Source: Chitinophaga pinensis (GTDB lineage: Bacteria > Bacteroidota > Bacteroidia > M30B66). From it: a DNA stretch of 5,231 nucleotides. Shown here in pieces: positions 4,919 to 5,231 of this stretch. Position 1 is the first letter of the stretch; each line of letters starts with the position of its first letter. The stretch lies in assembly GCA_943333015.1 (NCBI GenBank), contig CALQRR010000151.1, positions 1 through 5,231 of the forward strand, written 5' to 3'. The position numbers were made by a program, and so were the translations under genes. Below the pieces are notes generated by a model, which saw only the letters and a list, made by a program, of their open reading frames with translations, did no database searches and was not told the origin of the DNA.

Positions 4919-5231
4919 ATGGGAATGGACACTACCATTTCGCTTAAGGGCGTGAACATCTTTCAACGCGAAAACCTCGTGTTGCATGACGTGAATCTTG
5001 AAATTGAAAAAGGAGAATTCGTTTACCTGATCGGAAAAACCGGAAGTGGTAAAAGTAGTCTGCTCAAAACCCTCTATGCCGATCTCAATCTGAAAGAAGG
5101 AGAAGGAGAAGTGGTGGGATTTGATCTGCGAACCATCAAGACCAAAGACATTCCGTTTTTGCGCCGCAAACTCGGTGTTATTTTTCAGGATTTTCAGCTC
5201 TTGTCCGACCGCACAGTGGAAGACAATCTCC
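4919..5231 (+). CDS. ftsE: Cell division ATP-binding protein FtsE, 3' truncated by window edge
   Basis: N-terminal 104 residues of an ABC-type ATPase of the FtsE class, which with the membrane protein FtsX forms a complex that controls peptidoglycan hydrolases during division. Walker A is GKTGSGKS (39-46) and the Q-loop is VIFQDFQLL (87-95, Gln90); FLRRKLG (80-86) just before it and DRTVEDNL (97-104) after it are hallmarks of FtsE. The ABC signature, Walker B and His switch lie beyond the edge. The GKTGSGKSS form, in place of the GPSGAGKST of proteobacterial FtsE, is one I associate with Bacteroidota. Two starts are possible, ATG at 4919 or the ATG two codons later (4925); the first was chosen because it follows the upstream stop by only three bases. 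A LolD- or MacB-type ATPase is the main alternative, but the LRRKLGVIFQDFQLL segment favours FtsE. Confidence 0.9.
   Translation, partial: MGMDTTISLKGVNIFQRENLVLHDVNLEIEKGEFVYLIGKTGSGKSSLLKTLYADLNLKEGEGEVVGFDLRTIKTKDIPFLRRKLGVIFQDFQLLSDRTVEDNL

Overview
The window looks like a chromosomal segment of a member of the Bacteroidota, probably Flavobacteriales or a related order. This is inferred from three things. Start codons lack Shine-Dalgarno sequences. Several genes are preceded by TAnnTT(T/C)G-like -7 elements (TATCTTCG, TATTTTCG, TATCTTG). The last two genes are a 66-residue small protein followed directly by an FtsE-type ATPase in a form I associate with this phylum. No transposase, phage gene, CRISPR array, tRNA or rRNA was seen.

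Layout from left to right. (1) Bases 2-451 hold the 3' part of a TylF-type SAM-dependent methyltransferase gene, running in from outside. (2) It converges on an OsmC/YhfA-type gene on the minus strand (725-1129), and the gap between them holds hairpins that could terminate transcription from both sides. (3) An AT-rich gap of about 500 bases separates the OsmC gene from a divergent AEC-family permease gene (1629-2537). (4) A 383-base gap holds a GC-rich cluster of hairpins that resembles an interspersed repeat, and then a stretch that may be a decayed minus-strand reading frame. (5) An EamA/DMT-family permease gene (2921-3811) and a YigZ/IMPACT-family gene (3811-4425) overlap by one base in a TAATG arrangement and should be co-transcribed. 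(6) A 38-codon reading frame on the minus strand (4405-4521) encodes a likely single-pass membrane protein and overlaps the 3' end of yigZ tail to tail. (7) A promoter-like region with a 13-bp direct repeat leads to a 66-residue conserved-looking protein (4715-4915) and, three bases later, the 5' part of ftsE (4919 to beyond the right edge).

Functionally this is mostly ordinary housekeeping and transport: two multi-pass carriers of unknown substrate, a peroxide or redox-type OsmC protein, a translation-associated YigZ protein, and the start of the FtsE(X) cell-envelope/division unit. I found no clear new multi-gene system. The most interesting items are the two small proteins (the convergent membrane peptide and the FtsE-linked 66-mer), the repeated promoter motif in front of the FtsE unit, and the structured GC-rich repeat.
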